Part shown: piece by piece, positions 9,557 through 19,738 of the stretch | Numbering within the stretch: position 1 is the stretch's first letter | Layout: the number at the start of each line of letters is the position of its first letter | DNA from: an uncultured Pelagibacteraceae bacterium | GTDB taxonomy: Bacteria; Pseudomonadota; Alphaproteobacteria; Pelagibacterales; Pelagibacteraceae | Assembly (NCBI GenBank): GCA_902604005.1 | Contig: CACKXH010000001.1 | Coordinates: 1 to 64,000 of the forward strand | Direction: 5' to 3' | DNA: 64,000 nt | The notes under the pieces: generated by a model | Told to the model about the DNA's origin: nothing | The model's input: only the letters and a program-made list of their open reading frames with translations | Databases searched by the model: none | Translations under genes and position numbers: made by a program

Positions 9557-11329
9557 ATGGAAAAAAATTTATATATTGATGCTTCGCATCCAAATGAAAC
9601 TAGAGTTGTACTTAAATCAGACAATAATATTGAAGATTACGAATACGAAGGTTTAAAAAATAACCTTATAAAAAATAATATTTATTTAGGGAAAGTAAGC
9701 AGAATAGAGCCATCACTACAAGCAGCTTTTATTGACTTTGGTAGAGAGCGTCATGGCTTTTTATCATTTAATGATATTCAGTCTGACTATTATCAAATTC
9801 CAAAAAGTGATTTAGAAATTATTAAACAACAAGAAGAAAAAGCAAGAGAAGAATTATCAAAAAAAGTTGAAGCTAAAGAAGAAGAAAATCTTGCAGAAGG
9901 AAAATTAGAAATTGAAGATCCAATAGAAAAAGAAGATCAGACTGAGAAAGATAATCTAGAAAAAGAAAAAAGAAATGAAAATAAATTCAAATTTAAAAGA
10001 TATAAGATTCAAGAAGTTATAAAACCAAATCAAGTTATTCTCGTTCAAGTAATTAAAGACGAACGTGGACAAAAAGGTGCAGCGCTTAGTACTTTTATAT
10101 CCATAGCAGGAAAATATATAGTTTTAATGCCTAACACTCCAAAAGGGGGTGGAATTTCTAGAAAAATTTTTAATCCAGCAGATAGAAAAAAGATTAGGGT
10201 TATATTAAATGAAATTGAAATTCCAAAAGAAATGGGTCTGATTGTAAGGACAGCTGGAAGTAACAAAACTAAAAATGAAATTAATCATGATCTAACGTCT
10301 TTAATAACTAGCTGGAATCAAATAAAAGATGTTGCGCTTAATTCGATTGCTCCGTCATTAATTCATCAAGAAAGTGAAATTATTAAAAGAACTTTAAGAG
10401 ATATGTATGATGAAAATACTAAGAATGTGATAGTTGAAGGTAATGAAGGCTACAAAAAAGCCCAAAATTTTATGAAAATGATGATGCCTTCACACGTTAA
10501 AAAAATTAAGAAATATAGAAATAAGACCCCTTTGTTTATAGAAGAAGGAATTGAGCAGAAATTAAATCAAATCTTTGACTCTGAAATTAAATTAGCATCA
10601 GGAGGATACTTGGTAATAAATCCAACAGAAGCATTGGTCTCAATTGATATAAATTCTGGTAGCTCAATAAAACAAAAAAATGTTGAAAGTACTGCTCTTG
10701 ATACTAATCTTGAAGCTGCAGACGAAATTGCAAGACAGATTAAGATTAGAGATTTATCAGGATTAATAATTATCGATTTTATAGATATGCTAAGTTATGG
10801 AAATAGAAAATTAGTAGAAAGAAGATTAAAAGAAAAATGTAGATCTGATAGAGCAAGAATTCAAATTGGAAGAATAAGTAATTTTGGCCTATTAGAGATG
10901 TCTAGGCAGAGATTAAGAGAAAGTGCAGTTAAATGGAAAATAAATTTAACAGATGAATCTTTTGCATTAAAAATACTTAAATTAGTTGAATTAAAGGCTA
11001 TAATAAATAAAGCAAAGTTTGTTGATTTAAAAGTTTGTAAAAAAATTTCTGATTTTTTAAAGGAAAATTTTATTGATGATCTTACGTATTTTGAAAAAAA
11101 AAATAAAATGAAAATTGATATTATTACAGATAACAGCCTGATAATACCCGAGTATATCATTGATTTTAAAAATAAATCGAAAAAAACAATAGATTTAATT
11201 GAACATTTTGAAAAATTAAAAAATCTAGAACAACAAAAAAAAGAAAACAATATAATAGAATTGAAAGATAAAAAAAAATTTAAGAAAAAAGTTTTTAGAA
11301 AAAAGAAATTTTACAAAAAAGCTAAATAA
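9557..11329 (+). CDS. rne: ribonuclease E/G
   Basis: N-terminal S1 region with acidic insertion, [37 protein letters not shown]; short Lys-rich tail. Confidence 0.9.
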   Translation: MEKNLYIDASHPNETRVVLKSDNNIEDYEYEGLKNNLIKNNIYLGKVSRIEPSLQAAFIDFGRERHGFLSFNDIQSDYYQIPKSDLEIIKQQEEKAREELSKKVEAKEEENLAEGKLEIEDPIEKEDQTEKDNLEKEKRNENKFKFKRYKIQEVIKPNQVILVQVIKDERGQKGAALSTFISIAGKYIVLMPNTPKGGGISRKIFNPADRKKIRVILNEIEIPKEMGLIVRTAGSNKTKNEINHDLTSLITSWNQIKDVALNSIAPSLIHQESEIIKRTLRDMYDENTKNVIVEGNEGYKKAQNFMKMMMPSHVKKIKKYRNKTPLFIEEGIEQKLNQIFDSEIKLASGGYLVINPTEALVSIDINSGSSIKQKNVESTALDTNLEAADEIARQIKIRDLSGLIIIDFIDMLSYGNRKLVERRLKEKCRSDRARIQIGRISNFGLLEMSRQRLRESAVKWKINLTDESFALKILKLVELKAIINKAKFVDLKVCKKISDFLKENFIDDLTYFEKKNKMKIDIITDNSLIIPEYIIDFKNKSKKTIDLIEHFEKLKNLEQQKKENNIIELKDKKKFKKKVFRKKKFYKKAK

Positions 11330-12095
11330 TTCCCTTATTTGGTGATGAAGGTCTGCCATCAAGTGTCTTTTCAATTCGACCAGAAAGATATGATAATCTT
11401 CCAGCTATTACTGCTTTTTTAAATGCTAAAGCCATATCAAAAGGTTTTTTTGCTTTAGCAATTGCTGTATTTACCAAAACACCATCACAACCAAGCTCCA
11501 TTGCGATAGTCGCATCTGATGCTTGTCCTAAACCTGCATCTATAATTAAAGGAAGCTTAGTTTGATGTCTGATAATTCTAATATTTATTTTATTTTGAAT
11601 TCCTAAACCTGACCCAATAGGTGCTGCTAAAGGCATAATAGCACATGCTCCAGCATTTTCTAATCGTTTAGCCATTAACGGATCATCATTACAATAAACC
11701 ATGACCTTAAAACCTTCTTTTGCAAGTATTTCTGTTGACTTAAGTGTTTCAATCATTTCAGGAAATAAATTTTTTTTATCTCCTAAAACTTCAAGTTTTA
11801 CTAATTTCCAACCTCCAATTTCTCTTGCTAATCTCAATGTTCTAAGAGCCTCAGTAGAATTAAAGCATCCTGCAGTATTTGGAAGATAAGTAATTTTTTT
11901 TGGGTCTATGTAATCCATCAAGAGAGGTTTCTTTTTATTTGTAATATTTACTCGTCTTACAGCTACAGTAACTATTTCTGCACCAGAAATCTTTATAGCT
12001 TTTGCGCATTCAGACATATTCTGATACTTTCCAGTTCCAACAATAAGTCTAGAATTAAAATTTTTTTTCGCTACGACAAGTTTATCTTTATTCAA
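11322..12095 (-). CDS. thiG: thiazole synthase
   Basis: [55 protein letters not shown]. Confidence 0.95.
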   Translation of the reverse strand: MNKDKLVVAKKNFNSRLIVGTGKYQNMSECAKAIKISGAEIVTVAVRRVNITNKKKPLLMDYIDPKKITYLPNTAGCFNSTEALRTLRLAREIGGWKLVKLEVLGDKKNLFPEMIETLKSTEILAKEGFKVMVYCNDDPLMAKRLENAGACAIMPLAAPIGSGLGIQNKINIRIIRHQTKLPLIIDAGLGQASDATIAMELGCDGVLVNTAIAKAKKPFDMALAFKKAVIAGRLSYLSGRIEKTLDGRPSSPNKGII

Positions 12096-12098
12096 AAT

Positions 12099-12323
12099 TT
12101 AACCCCCTCCAATAAAATGAACTATTTCTATTTTATCATTTTTTTTAAGATAGATATTATTAAGTTTTTTTTTATCTAATATCTCATGATTTAATTCAAT
12201 TGCTACCTTTTTAACAGGTATTTTTAACCTTTTAATTAGATCAATAATCTTAAGATTTTCATTTATTATTCTTGCTTTACCATTAAGTTTTATTTTTATT
12301 TTTATTTTTTTTATTTTTTTCAT
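12099..12323 (-). CDS. thiS: sulfur carrier protein ThiS
   Basis: MKKIKKIKIKIKLNGKARII...DKIEIVHFIGGG with terminal GG; next to thiG. The longer track ORF (to 12455) overlaps aroQ and is unlikely as the true N-terminus. Confidence 0.88.
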   Translation of the reverse strand: MKKIKKIKIKIKLNGKARIINENLKIIDLIKRLKIPVKKVAIELNHEILDKKKLNNIYLKKNDKIEIVHFIGGG

Positions 12324-12339
12324 CGTATATAAAAGCTGA

Positions 12340-12780
12340 ATGAATAATAAAATTATTATTATTAATGGTCCTAATATTAATCTATTAGGTGAAAGAGAAC
12401 AATCACAATATGGATCAATTAGTTTTGATAAATTAAAAGAAAAATGTATTAGCAAATCTAAGGAATTGGATTTAATTATAGAATTTGTTCAGTCAAATAT
12501 TGAGGGTGAATTAGTTAATTTGATACAAAAAGCTCGAAAAGATTTTGATGGTATAATTATAAATGCAGCAGGATTTACACATACTTCAGTTGCAATAAGG
12601 GATGCCTTAGATATATTTAAAAAGCCAATAATTGAAGTACATATATCTAATATCTACAAACGAGAAGAATTTAGGAAAAAATCTTTGATAAGTGATGTAG
12701 TAACGGGAGGAATATTTGGATTAGGAGATGATGGTTATATTTTAGCCATAATTTCAATGCAAAAGCTTCTAACAAAATGA
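12340..12780 (+). CDS. aroQ: type II 3-dehydroquinate dehydratase
   Basis: IINGPNINLLGEREQSQYG, INAAGFTHTSVAIRDAL, EVHISNIYKREEFR. Confidence 0.95.
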   Translation: MNNKIIIINGPNINLLGEREQSQYGSISFDKLKEKCISKSKELDLIIEFVQSNIEGELVNLIQKARKDFDGIIINAAGFTHTSVAIRDALDIFKKPIIEVHISNIYKREEFRKKSLISDVVTGGIFGLGDDGYILAIISMQKLLTK

Positions 12781-13211
12781 AAATTGATAAAAAAATAATT
12801 AAAGAATTAAGTGATTACTTAAATGAATTTAATCTTACAGAATTAGAATATACTGAAAAAGATACTAAAATTAAAGTATCAAAAAATAATGTATCAATCA
12901 GCAATCAATCTTCTCCAATAAGTAATAATATAAATTCATCACAAAATATTCCAAACACAACAATCAATAAAAAGTCGGGGATTGAGTTAACATCTCCTAT
13001 AATTGGTACAGCTTATCATGCACCTGAACCAGGAGCAAAAAAATTTGTTGAAATTGGAAAAAAAATTAAAAAAGGTGATACGGTTATGATAGTTGAGGCT
13101 ATGAAAACTATGAACCACGTTCCTTCAACTGCTGAAGGAGTCGTGAAAGAAATATGTGTTGAAGATGGTCAGCCAGTTGAGTTTGGTCAAACTATAATCA
13201 TTCTTGAATAA
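12777..13211 (+). CDS. accB: acetyl-CoA carboxylase biotin carboxyl carrier protein
   Basis: C-terminal biotinyl domain VEAMKTMNHV; upstream of accC. Confidence 0.95.
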   Translation: MKIDKKIIKELSDYLNEFNLTELEYTEKDTKIKVSKNNVSISNQSSPISNNINSSQNIPNTTINKKSGIELTSPIIGTAYHAPEPGAKKFVEIGKKIKKGDTVMIVEAMKTMNHVPSTAEGVVKEICVEDGQPVEFGQTIIILE

Positions 13212-14548
13212 TGTTTAAAAAAATCCTAATTGCAAACCGAGGGGAAATTGCAGTAAGAGTAATCAGAGCTTGTAAAGAGTGGGGTATCTCAACAGTTGCA
13301 GTTCATTCTGATGTAGATAGGGATAGTATGCATGTAAAATTGGCCGATGAAAGTGTTTGCATTGGATCTCATCAACCAGCAAATAGTTATCTAAATATTC
13401 CAGCATTATTGTCTGCAATTGATTTAACTAATGCAGAGGCTGTTCATCCAGGTTACGGATTTTTATCAGAAAACGCCAATTTTGCTAAAATTTTAGAAGA
13501 AAATAAAATAAAGTTTATAGGTGCATCCTCAAAACATATTGAAATGATGGGTGATAAAATTCAAGCTAAAAAAATTGCGAAAGAAAATGGTTTGCCAGTC
13601 ATTGAAGGTTCAGAAGGTGGAGTAAAAAATATTTCTGAAGCTAAAGAGCTTTCTAAAAAAATTGGGTTTCCTGTTCTGATTAAAGCATCTGGCGGTGGTG
13701 GAGGAAAAGGAATGAAAATTGTAAATAAAGAAAGTGAATTTGAAACTCTATTTTCTACTGCTAAATCTGAAGCTAAAAAATATTTTGGTAATGACGAAGT
13801 TTATATAGAAAAATTTTTTCAAAATCCAAGACATATTGAAGTTCAAATATTAGCAGGAAAAAATAGAACAATTCATTTGCATGAAAGAGACTGTTCTGTT
13901 CAAAGAAGACATCAAAAATTAATAGAAGAAACTCCAAGTCCAGTATTAAATGATGAAATAAGAAGAGATTTATTTGAAAAGACCGTAAAAATGGTTAGCA
14001 AAATTGGTTATGAAGGTGCTGGGACTGTTGAGTTCATTTATGAAGATGGAAAATTTTATTTTTTAGAAATGAATACAAGAGTGCAAGTTGAGCACCCTGT
14101 AACAGAAATGGTAACGGGAATAGATATTATTAAAGAACAAATTTGGATAGCTTTTTCAGGTGAAACTGCTTTAGAGCAGTCTGATATCAAACCTAGGGGT
14201 CATGCTATAGAGTGCAGAATAAATGCCGAGGATCCAAGTAAAAATTTTCAACCTTCCCCGGGAACAATTGGCATGTGCCATCAACCATCTGGATTTAGAA
14301 CGAGAGTAGACGGCGCTATATATCAAGGTTATAAAGTTACACCCTTCTATGATAGCATGGTATGTAAACTTATTTGCCATGGAAGAAACCGTCTTGAAGC
14401 TATTCAGAGAATGAACAGATCATTAGATGAATTCGTTATAGAAGGTATAACTACAACTATTCCATTGCATAAAAAACTACTAAACCATAAAAAATTTCTT
14501 AATTCTGACTTTAATGTAAGCTGGTTAGATAACGATAAAGTAATTTAA
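13211..14548 (+). CDS. accC: acetyl-CoA carboxylase biotin carboxylase subunit
   Basis: FKKILIANRGEIAVRVIRACKE, KASGGGGGKGMKIV, EMNTRVQVEHPVTEMVTG. Confidence 0.97.
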   Translation: MFKKILIANRGEIAVRVIRACKEWGISTVAVHSDVDRDSMHVKLADESVCIGSHQPANSYLNIPALLSAIDLTNAEAVHPGYGFLSENANFAKILEENKIKFIGASSKHIEMMGDKIQAKKIAKENGLPVIEGSEGGVKNISEAKELSKKIGFPVLIKASGGGGGKGMKIVNKESEFETLFSTAKSEAKKYFGNDEVYIEKFFQNPRHIEVQILAGKNRTIHLHERDCSVQRRHQKLIEETPSPVLNDEIRRDLFEKTVKMVSKIGYEGAGTVEFIYEDGKFYFLEMNTRVQVEHPVTEMVTGIDIIKEQIWIAFSGETALEQSDIKPRGHAIECRINAEDPSKNFQPSPGTIGMCHQPSGFRTRVDGAIYQGYKVTPFYDSMVCKLICHGRNRLEAIQRMNRSLDEFVIEGITTTIPLHKKLLNHKKFLNSDFNVSWLDNDKVI

Positions 14549-14979
14549 TAACAGCTTGTAAGCCAAACATCATAGACAGGATGATCGAAAGGATTAATTG
14601 ATGGACTAGATGAAAACATCCAGCCATTAAAAACAAATACCTCATCATTACTTTTTATACTCAAATCTTTTACTTGAATATAAGCTGTTATTTCAGGATC
14701 ATCATCAAATTCTGAATTTTTACATTTAATACTTTTTATTAATAAATCTTTAAACTTAAATTGTTCTCCATTTTTTAATTTAAGTGAAACATTCTTTGAA
14801 CTAATCTTATCTAAAACTTTAATTTGTGTAGTACTTCCCTCTAAATCTTTATTCGTTAAACTAAGTGAATTCGATGTGAAAATGAAAAATAATATAATTA
14901 ATTTAAAAAAAAAATTACTATTTCCAACTCTTATATTTCTTTTTAATTTCATTTTTATCTTTATTTGGATGATAGGCAT
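14545..14979 (-). CDS. DUF2155-type protein (likely start at 14952)
   Basis: Signal-peptide-like N-terminus, then INPFDHPVYDVWLTSC C-terminus; located next to the NDUFA12 homolog. Confidence 0.75.
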   Translation of the reverse strand: MPIIQIKIKMKLKRNIRVGNSNFFFKLIILFFIFTSNSLSLTNKDLEGSTTQIKVLDKISSKNVSLKLKNGEQFKFKDLLIKSIKCKNSEFDDDPEITAYIQVKDLSIKSNDEVFVFNGWMFSSSPSINPFDHPVYDVWLTSCY

Positions 14980-15274
14980 TTTCCGTACCTGTTAAATTAG
15001 GTTTGTGAGGTTTTTGCCAATTATACTTTTTAAATTCGTGCTTATTCTCTAAATTATTAGGAGTATGATGTATCCAGGAATACCATTCGATAGGAATTTT
15101 TGATGCGTCAATTTCTTCAGAATATATAACCCATCTATCACCTTTTTTATTTTCATAATATTTATTTCCGAAAATATCTTGACCTTTGAGTTTTCCGAAA
15201 AATATAGTTTTAAGCTTTGTTCCAAAAGTATCTTGATTCCACCAAATGAAAATTTTTTTTAATATTGTCAACAT
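14918..15274 (-). CDS. NDUFA12-family (complex I 17.2 kDa subunit) protein
   Basis: FIWWNQDTFGTKLKT...GNKYYE...RWVIYSEEIDASKIPIEWYSWIHHTPN...KPHKPNLTGTENAYHP. Confidence 0.92.
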   Translation of the reverse strand: MLTILKKIFIWWNQDTFGTKLKTIFFGKLKGQDIFGNKYYENKKGDRWVIYSEEIDASKIPIEWYSWIHHTPNNLENKHEFKKYNWQKPHKPNLTGTENAYHPNKDKNEIKKKYKSWK

Positions 15275-15389
15275 ATAAAATAAATTACTTTCAATTCAAA
15301 ATTGTATAAATTAAATTAGACTAAAATTTGATTTTGTATATAAATAATTTGAATCATTAATCAAATTAATTTTTTAAAATTGGGGTCAA

Positions 15390-16214
15390 ATGGCAAAATA
15401 CTTAGTTGAAACATATTATACTTGTACGTTTAAAGTTAATCATTATTTGGATGATATTAATGAAATGGAGCTTAAAAATCTTGAAAAAAGAGATGATGGA
15501 AAATTTGAAGTCTTAGATGTTAAGCTTGATAATAGAAAAACAAAAAGTCTTGATCCTAAAAACAATAAAATCATAAATAATAAAAAAGTTGATATTATTT
15601 CAGATAACAAATCTTCAACATCTAAAAATTTAGAAAATATTATAAAATCTAAAAATTCAAACTCAGAAAATAGTGGCAAAAGATTTAGTATGCCTGATAG
15701 AAGAAAAGGATATATTCAAAAAGCTACTATTGGAGATCATAAAGTTTATTTACATACAGGTGAATATGAAGATGGTAAAATTGGTGAAATTTTTATTGAT
15801 ACAAGCAAAGAAGGTGAATTAGTTAAAGCTTTAATGAATAATTTTGCAATAGCAGTTTCTCTTGGACTGCAATATGGAGTGCCTTTAGATGAATTTATTA
15901 GTGCTTTCGTTGGAACAAAATTTGAACCTTCTGGTAAAGTTTCAGGAAACGATAGAATTCTTAGTGCTTCGTCAATTTTAGACTATATTTTCAGAGAATT
16001 AGCTATTTCATATCAAAATAGAGAAGATCTTGCTCATACACCAGCAATAGGTTCATCTGATAATTCAAATTTTGATGATCAAAGTTCAGAAGATCAAAAT
16101 CAATTGTTAAAAATAGTAAAAGACATAACAAGTAAAGGATTTGTTAGAAATAACTATAAAAAAAACCTAGTAGATTTATCTGATGTTAAGATAAATCTCA
16201 AAGGTAAAAAATAA
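15390..16214 (+). CDS. TSCPD-like protein resembling the C-terminal part of class II (B12-dependent) ribonucleotide reductase
   Basis: [54 protein letters not shown] is the NrdJ-type C-terminal signature; no catalytic RNR domain in this ORF. Confidence 0.75.
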   Translation: MAKYLVETYYTCTFKVNHYLDDINEMELKNLEKRDDGKFEVLDVKLDNRKTKSLDPKNNKIINNKKVDIISDNKSSTSKNLENIIKSKNSNSENSGKRFSMPDRRKGYIQKATIGDHKVYLHTGEYEDGKIGEIFIDTSKEGELVKALMNNFAIAVSLGLQYGVPLDEFISAFVGTKFEPSGKVSGNDRILSASSILDYIFRELAISYQNREDLAHTPAIGSSDNSNFDDQSSEDQNQLLKIVKDITSKGFVRNNYKKNLVDLSDVKINLKGKK

Positions 16215-16215
16215 A

Positions 16216-18000
16216 TTATTTTTTTATTTTTAGAGAAAGATTCAATTCTTTTAATTGGCTCTCATTGATTTCAGATGGAGCGTTCATCATTAAATCTTGA
16301 GCATTTTGATTCATCGGAAACATTGTTACTTCTCTTATATTTTTTTCGTTAGCTAAAAGCATTACAATTCTATCAATTCCAGGTGCTATACCACCATGTG
16401 GTGGTGCACCATAACTTAATGCATTAATCATACCACTAAATTTTTCATTTACTTGTTTTTTATCATATCCTGCAATAGAAAAAAGTTTGTACATTAGTTC
16501 TGGTATATGATTTCTAATAGCACCTGAAGATAATTCGATTCCATTACAAACAATGTCGTATTGATATGCCAATATCTCTAAAGGTTTTTCAAAATTTATT
16601 TTGCCTTTATCTCCTTGGGGCATTGAAAATGGATTGTGACTAAATTTAATTTTTTTTGATTGTTCGTCCTTTTCAAACATCGGATAATCAACTATCCAAC
16701 AAAATGCAAAAGTATTTTCATCAACTAATTTTAAGTCTTTTGCAATTTTATCTCTTGCTATAGATGTTATTCTTTCTAATTCAGTTTTTTTATTACATGC
16801 TAAAAATATACTATCCCCTACTTGGGCTTTTGTTTTTTTCATAATTTCCTCTAAAGATTCTGTGGAAAAAAATTTTCCTATAGGTCCCTTTGCTAAAATA
16901 TCTTTATCTTTTTCAATAGTAAAATATGCTAATCCCGAAGCACCTTGTTCTTTAGCCCATTTATCAATATTATCAAAAAAACTTCTGGGTTTATCCTTAG
17001 TATCTTTTGTGACTATACATCTAACTTTTGATCCAGATTTAACCAATCTTTTAAATATTTCAAATGAAACATCCTTTCTTTCAAAAATTTCAGTTATATC
17101 ATTTATAATTAGAGGGTTTCTTAAATCTGGTTTATCAGTACCATATTTTTCTAAAGCTTCTTTGTAAGGAATCTTGGGAAATTTACTAAATATCAATTTC
17201 TTATTTGAAAATTTTTTAAATGTATTAGTTAGTAGTAGTTCAACAACATTAAAAACATCATCTTGTTCTACAAAAGACATTTCTAAATCAAGTTGATAAA
17301 ATTCCCCAGGACTTCTATCAGCTCTTGCATCTTCATCTCTAAAACATGGAGCGATTTGAAAATATTTATCAAATCCAGATACCATTATTAATTGTTTAAA
17401 TTGTTGTGGTGCCTGAGGTAATGCATAAAATTTTCCTGGATTTAATCTACTTGGAACTAAAAAATCTCTAGCACCCTCAGGACTTGAGGATGTTAAAATT
17501 GGCGTTTGAAATTCTAAAAATCCTAATTTATTCATTTCATTTCTAATAAAAGAAATTACTTTTGATCTCAAAATAATATTTTCATGAATCTTTTTTCTTC
17601 TTAAATCTAGAAATCTATATCTTAACCTTATTTCCTCTGAGTATTCTTGATCAGAAAATACTGGCATAGGTAATTCATTACACGTACCTAAAGTCTTAAA
17701 AGTTTCTATTACAACTTCTATTTCACCTGTGTCAATTTCTTTATTAATTGTTTCTTTTGATCTATTTACAACTTTTCCATCTATCTTAATAACAGTTTCT
17801 AATTGAATTTTTTCTAAATCAGAAAAATTTGAATTTTCTTTATCAATTATGCATTGAGTAATGCCATAGTTATCTCTTAAATCTATAAATAAAAGATTTC
17901 CATGATCACGTTTTTTATTAATCCAGCCAGATAGAAAAACCTTACTTCCCACATCCTTTTTTCTCAATTCATTACAATTATGACTTCTGTATTTATTCAA
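16216..18000 (-). CDS. aspS: aspartyl-tRNA synthetase
   Basis: MNKYRSHNCNELR, SGWINKKRDHGNLLFIDLRD, FLDLRR, GIAPGIDRIVMLL. Confidence 0.96.
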   Translation of the reverse strand: MNKYRSHNCNELRKKDVGSKVFLSGWINKKRDHGNLLFIDLRDNYGITQCIIDKENSNFSDLEKIQLETVIKIDGKVVNRSKETINKEIDTGEIEVVIETFKTLGTCNELPMPVFSDQEYSEEIRLRYRFLDLRRKKIHENIILRSKVISFIRNEMNKLGFLEFQTPILTSSSPEGARDFLVPSRLNPGKFYALPQAPQQFKQLIMVSGFDKYFQIAPCFRDEDARADRSPGEFYQLDLEMSFVEQDDVFNVVELLLTNTFKKFSNKKLIFSKFPKIPYKEALEKYGTDKPDLRNPLIINDITEIFERKDVSFEIFKRLVKSGSKVRCIVTKDTKDKPRSFFDNIDKWAKEQGASGLAYFTIEKDKDILAKGPIGKFFSTESLEEIMKKTKAQVGDSIFLACNKKTELERITSIARDKIAKDLKLVDENTFAFCWIVDYPMFEKDEQSKKIKFSHNPFSMPQGDKGKINFEKPLEILAYQYDIVCNGIELSSGAIRNHIPELMYKLFSIAGYDKKQVNEKFSGMINALSYGAPPHGGIAPGIDRIVMLLANEKNIREVTMFPMNQNAQDLMMNAPSEINESQLKELNLSLKIKK

Positions 18001-18675
18001 CTATTCTCCTAAAACGTTTTTAATTATCTTAAAATCAATCGGTTTTTTTTTTTTTAAACTCATTTCGTCGATCTTATATATAAATTCGGATATTTTACTA
18101 TAAGATCTATCTATTCTTTTAATTATATAATTAATTAACTTTTTATCTAATGAAATTTGTCGATCAGATAAATTCTTTAATATTAAAGCAAACATTAGTT
18201 CATCATCCGGATTTGAAATGGTAGATAAAATAAAGTTTTTTGACCTTGATAACAAATCTTTAAGTTTAAATCTAATTTCAACTAAAGGTAATTTTGAAGT
18301 AATAATTAAGTATTTGTTTTCTTGATCTATTATATTTATTAAACTGTACAATAATTTTTCATTTATGTTTTCATCAAGATCTTCGATAATAACATTTTCA
18401 TAAATCTTTATAGCATTTAAATGCTCGTTATTAAGATTTTTTGCATAAATTTTATAACCTTTATTTCTCGCTAGAAAGATATTAACTAAGTGAGATTTAC
18501 CAGAAAATTTTTCTCCACTTATATTTATATATTTCTTTTCCCATCTAGGCCAATTATCTATCAAACTGAATGCAATCTTATTACTTTTTGAAACATAAAA
18601 ATCTAAATCTTTAAAATTTTTTTCAAAGTTAAAGTCAATAATAAGTTGATTTAAATCTTTCATTCTAAATTCCAA
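18001..18675 (-). CDS. DnaA-related regulatory protein (HdaA-like)
   Basis: GEKFSGKSHLVNIFLA Walker-like motif, IIEDLDE, DnaA-like AAA+ arrangement; no DnaA domain IV. Confidence 0.75.
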   Translation of the reverse strand: MEFRMKDLNQLIIDFNFEKNFKDLDFYVSKSNKIAFSLIDNWPRWEKKYINISGEKFSGKSHLVNIFLARNKGYKIYAKNLNNEHLNAIKIYENVIIEDLDENINEKLLYSLINIIDQENKYLIITSKLPLVEIRFKLKDLLSRSKNFILSTISNPDDELMFALILKNLSDRQISLDKKLINYIIKRIDRSYSKISEFIYKIDEMSLKKKKPIDFKIIKNVLGE

Positions 18676-19727
18676 ATTTTATTCTTAATATCTAAATTAA
18701 ATCCTGATTTTTCAACATTAGAAATAAAGTTTTTGGGAGTACCATTAAAAACTATCTGATAATAAATCTTTTTGTTATCTAGGCTTCTAACATTGAAATT
18801 AGAAACAAGGTCATAATTTTCAAGAAAAGTTTCAAAATTTTCAATTTTTTTATCATCTTTGATATCTAGCGCAATCAATAATGGTAATTTTATTGAAGTA
18901 TTTATTTGATTTTCTTTTTTCCAATAATCTTCGTAAAGAATCTTTAAATCATCAATTAAATTTGGTACTTCTACAAAATTAAAATTTTTAAATAATTGGT
19001 TGTCAATAATTAACTGATCATTTAAATTAATCTTAGACAAGACTCTTATTCTATTTTCATTTTTATAAAATAATGAAATAATGTAATTATTTAAAGAATA
19101 CTTTTTAATTATTGATTCAAAATTATAGTCTTCTAAAGAGTTATATTTAGATTTAATCATTTTGATATCATCTATATCTTCCACTGGTAAAACATAATCT
19201 AATTGATGATTTTTATCTATTCTATCTTGCCATTGTTGAAAAAAAACATTTTCTGAAAAAAGCACAATATTTTTTTTTTCTTCATCAATTAAAATTGGAA
19301 TAAATAAAACTGTTTTTTTTTGAGGTAGAGATGGAAATACATTTTGTTTCTCTAAAATTGAATAAATTCTTTTTCTATTAAATGAAACATCTAATTTAAC
19401 ATAATAAATATCATCAATAAATTTTTCTTCTTTTATAGAAAAACTATCTACAATAGTTTTAATATCTGATAATGAAACATTGTTTAATTTTTTTAAATCT
19501 TTAGAATTTACTATTTTTAAAATTAAATTTTTAAACCCTATTTTGAAACCACTATTTATTACATCTTTTTTTTGAAAATTTATGTCAAATTTCTTCGAGA
19601 TTTCTATATTTTTTATATCGAAACTATCAGCATATAAAAAAGTTGTGGAAAAAAAAATTTTTAATAAGGTTATTGTTAATAAAAAAATATATAAGATTTG
19701 TTTATAAAATAATAATTTAAATTTCAT
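18660..19727 (-). CDS. DUF2066-like protein
   Basis: N-terminal signal/TM; FSFNRKRIYSILEKQNVFPSLPQKKTVLFIPILIDEE; upstream of HdaA and divergent from purM, a typical alphaproteobacterial position. Confidence 0.65.
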   Translation of the reverse strand: MKFKLLFYKQILYIFLLTITLLKIFFSTTFLYADSFDIKNIEISKKFDINFQKKDVINSGFKIGFKNLILKIVNSKDLKKLNNVSLSDIKTIVDSFSIKEEKFIDDIYYVKLDVSFNRKRIYSILEKQNVFPSLPQKKTVLFIPILIDEEKKNIVLFSENVFFQQWQDRIDKNHQLDYVLPVEDIDDIKMIKSKYNSLEDYNFESIIKKYSLNNYIISLFYKNENRIRVLSKINLNDQLIIDNQLFKNFNFVEVPNLIDDLKILYEDYWKKENQINTSIKLPLLIALDIKDDKKIENFETFLENYDLVSNFNVRSLDNKKIYYQIVFNGTPKNFISNVEKSGFNLDIKNKIWNLE

Positions 19728-19738
19728 ATTTCTAAAAA

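Noticed and set aside
9800-9990. Acidic insertion in the RNase E S1 domain as a novelty
   Set aside because: Charged insertions at this site are common in alphaproteobacterial RNase E.
10861-11250. 129-aa ORF antisense to RNase E (and similar shadow ORFs at 3889, 5164, 5617, 9054, 16862, 31700, 56534, 61868)
   Set aside because: Each lies opposite a confident coding gene and shows no domain motif or plausible start context.
12324-12455. N-terminal extension of thiS (118-aa track ORF) as a genuine fusion
   Set aside because: It overlaps the aroQ 5' coding region and precedes the normal ThiS start; MKKIKK at 12323 fits family length.
13078-13120. AMKT rather than AMKM/AMKL biotinylation motif in AccB
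   Set aside because: A common alphaproteobacterial variant as far as I recall.
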